23,512 nt of DNA from Deltaproteobacteria bacterium (GTDB lineage Bacteria > Desulfobacterota > DSM-4660 > Desulfatiglandales > HGW-15). The notes beneath the pieces are model-generated. The model was not told the origin of the DNA, did no database searches, and saw only the letters and a list, made by a program, of their open reading frames with translations. Position 1 is the stretch's first letter, and each line of letters begins with the position of its first letter. Both the position numbers and the translations under genes were made by a program. The DNA is taken from positions 1 to 23,512 of the forward strand of contig JAFGDF010000256.1 of NCBI GenBank assembly GCA_016932235.1, read 5' to 3'. Positions 22,668-23,512 of this stretch are shown one piece after another.

Positions 22668-23512
22668 TTAACTGCCCAGTACAACAACGCAGTTACTCTG
22701 ACCACACATCCCGCTCATTCCATGCGCCAGAGCTCTTTTAACACCAGGCACCTGTCGTTCTCCGGCCCGGCCGCATACCTGAAGTGCCGCTTCGGCGACC
22801 CTGTACAGGCCAACTGCAGTATAAGGATTCGATGATAACATCCCTCCCGAAGGGTTGACGGGAAGATCACCGTCAAACATGGTCGCTCCACTGTCAATAA
22901 GCCTTCCGCCGTCCCCTTCTCTGCAAAACCCGAGAGCCTCATAGTCCATCAATTCATGAAATGATGTAACGTCATATAACTCGGCCACATCAATATCTTT
23001 AACGGGATCTTTAATACCTGCCATGGTGTAAGCCTTATGGGCCGCGATACTCAATGATGGAAGTCGCCATAAATCCTTATCTCCCATATAATATGTATCA
23101 TTTGCCCAGCCGACGCCCTCTATCCAGGCCACCGGCCGGCCGCTTTTCTTTGCCCTCTCTTCAGTAGTAAGGACTATTGCGCAGCAACCATCAGAATGCG
23201 GCGGCAGATTCAGCCTCCTCAACGGGGAAGAGACGTTTACCGACTGCAATACATCTTCAATCTCTACTTTCGAACGCAAATGAGCATTCTCGTTTTTCAC
23301 TGCATTGGATCGGTTTTTAACTGTTACCTTCGCCGCCTGTTCGTCAGTTATACCCCATCTGTTTATATAACTCGTGGCCTGCACACCGTGAGCCGTAATC
23401 CAGTTGAGCCCGATCGGCCTGTGGTAAAACGGATCAAAATTGAGCCTGGTAACGACATCCAGGTCTGTTTGTGAACACATTGCCCAGCCCACAACCAGCA
23501 CAGTATCAAAAT
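22668..23512 (-). CDS. Thiolase-like protein, C-terminal part (gene runs out of the window)
   Basis: The frame is open to the window edge. The visible 281 codons begin within FDTVLVVGWAMCSQ, equivalent to the strand after the nucleophile helix of thiolases, so about the first 100 residues including the Cys loop lie outside. The first active-site His is replaced by Tyr in DIDVAELYDVTSFHEL, and the GHP motif by SSNPYTAVG in PSGGMLSSNPYTAVGL. The end MSGMCGQSNCVVVLGS has a Cys near the classical second-Cys position. The gene is followed after 18 bases by another thiolase-like gene and then a DUF35 gene, an arrangement suggesting a three-component complex. Confidence 0.85.
   Translation of the reverse strand, partial: FDTVLVVGWAMCSQTDLDVVTRLNFDPFYHRPIGLNWITAHGVQATSYINRWGITDEQAAKVTVKNRSNAVKNENAHLRSKVEIEDVLQSVNVSSPLRRLNLPPHSDGCCAIVLTTEERAKKSGRPVAWIEGVGWANDTYYMGDKDLWRLPSLSIAAHKAYTMAGIKDPVKDIDVAELYDVTSFHELMDYEALGFCREGDGGRLIDSGATMFDGDLPVNPSGGMLSSNPYTAVGLYRVAEAALQVCGRAGERQVPGVKRALAHGMSGMCGQSNCVVVLGS

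Overview
The window looks like a piece of chromosome from an anaerobic bacterium, most probably a Desulfobacterota-type (deltaproteobacterial) fatty-acid or aromatic degrader. This is inferred from gene content: a BadF/BcrAD/HgdC-type 2-hydroxyacyl-CoA dehydratase or benzoyl-CoA reductase activator, a flavodoxin, several CoA-ester enzymes, and SCP2-type thiolases paired with DUF35 zinc-ribbon/OB-fold proteins. No rRNA or tRNA gene was recognised and I cannot name a species.

Region 1 (about 1-3200) is AT-rich and eroded. It holds a short winged-helix ORF, a secreted protein with a Sel1-like tail, a small unknown gene, the left end of an IS21-family element (four 23-bp-periodic repeats and a frameshifted, truncated istA), a 148-bp element with 27-bp perfect inverted repeats (MITE-like), and the C-terminal remnant of a REP-associated (Y1-type) transposase.

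Region 2 (3230-12594) is a series of short or single-gene units. They are an SDR dehydrogenase with a near-consensus promoter, a two-domain sulfurtransferase, an IlvX-like thiamine-diphosphate enzyme and an aldo/keto reductase (both visibly richer in G+C than their surroundings), a nitroreductase, a class I glutamine amidotransferase, a cupin plus Fsr-like MFS transporter pair, and a flavodoxin. Two REP-like hairpins lie between the amidotransferase and the cupin.

Region 3 (12591-23512, all on the minus strand) is a CoA-ester degradation island. From upstream to downstream it carries two thiolase-like proteins (the first cut by the window end) followed by a DUF35 protein. Then come a TetR regulator with its own promoter and overlapping operator-like palindrome, an acyl-CoA ligase, a crotonase, an alpha-methylacyl-CoA racemase-like protein, a second DUF35 protein with a catalytically complete thiolase, a 3-hydroxyacyl-CoA dehydrogenase, and finally the ATPase activator, which converges on the flavodoxin gene with overlapping stop codons.

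Together region 3 can activate an acid to its CoA ester, epimerise a 2-methyl branch, hydrate or isomerise, oxidise the 3-hydroxyacyl-CoA and cleave thiolytically. No acyl-CoA dehydrogenase is visible, so that step must come from elsewhere. The most interesting point is the coexistence of two thiolase/DUF35 modules: one with an intact Cys/His/His site (BbsAB-like), the other with thiolase-fold subunits that have lost the catalytic residues I can check and may be aldolase-like or structural.
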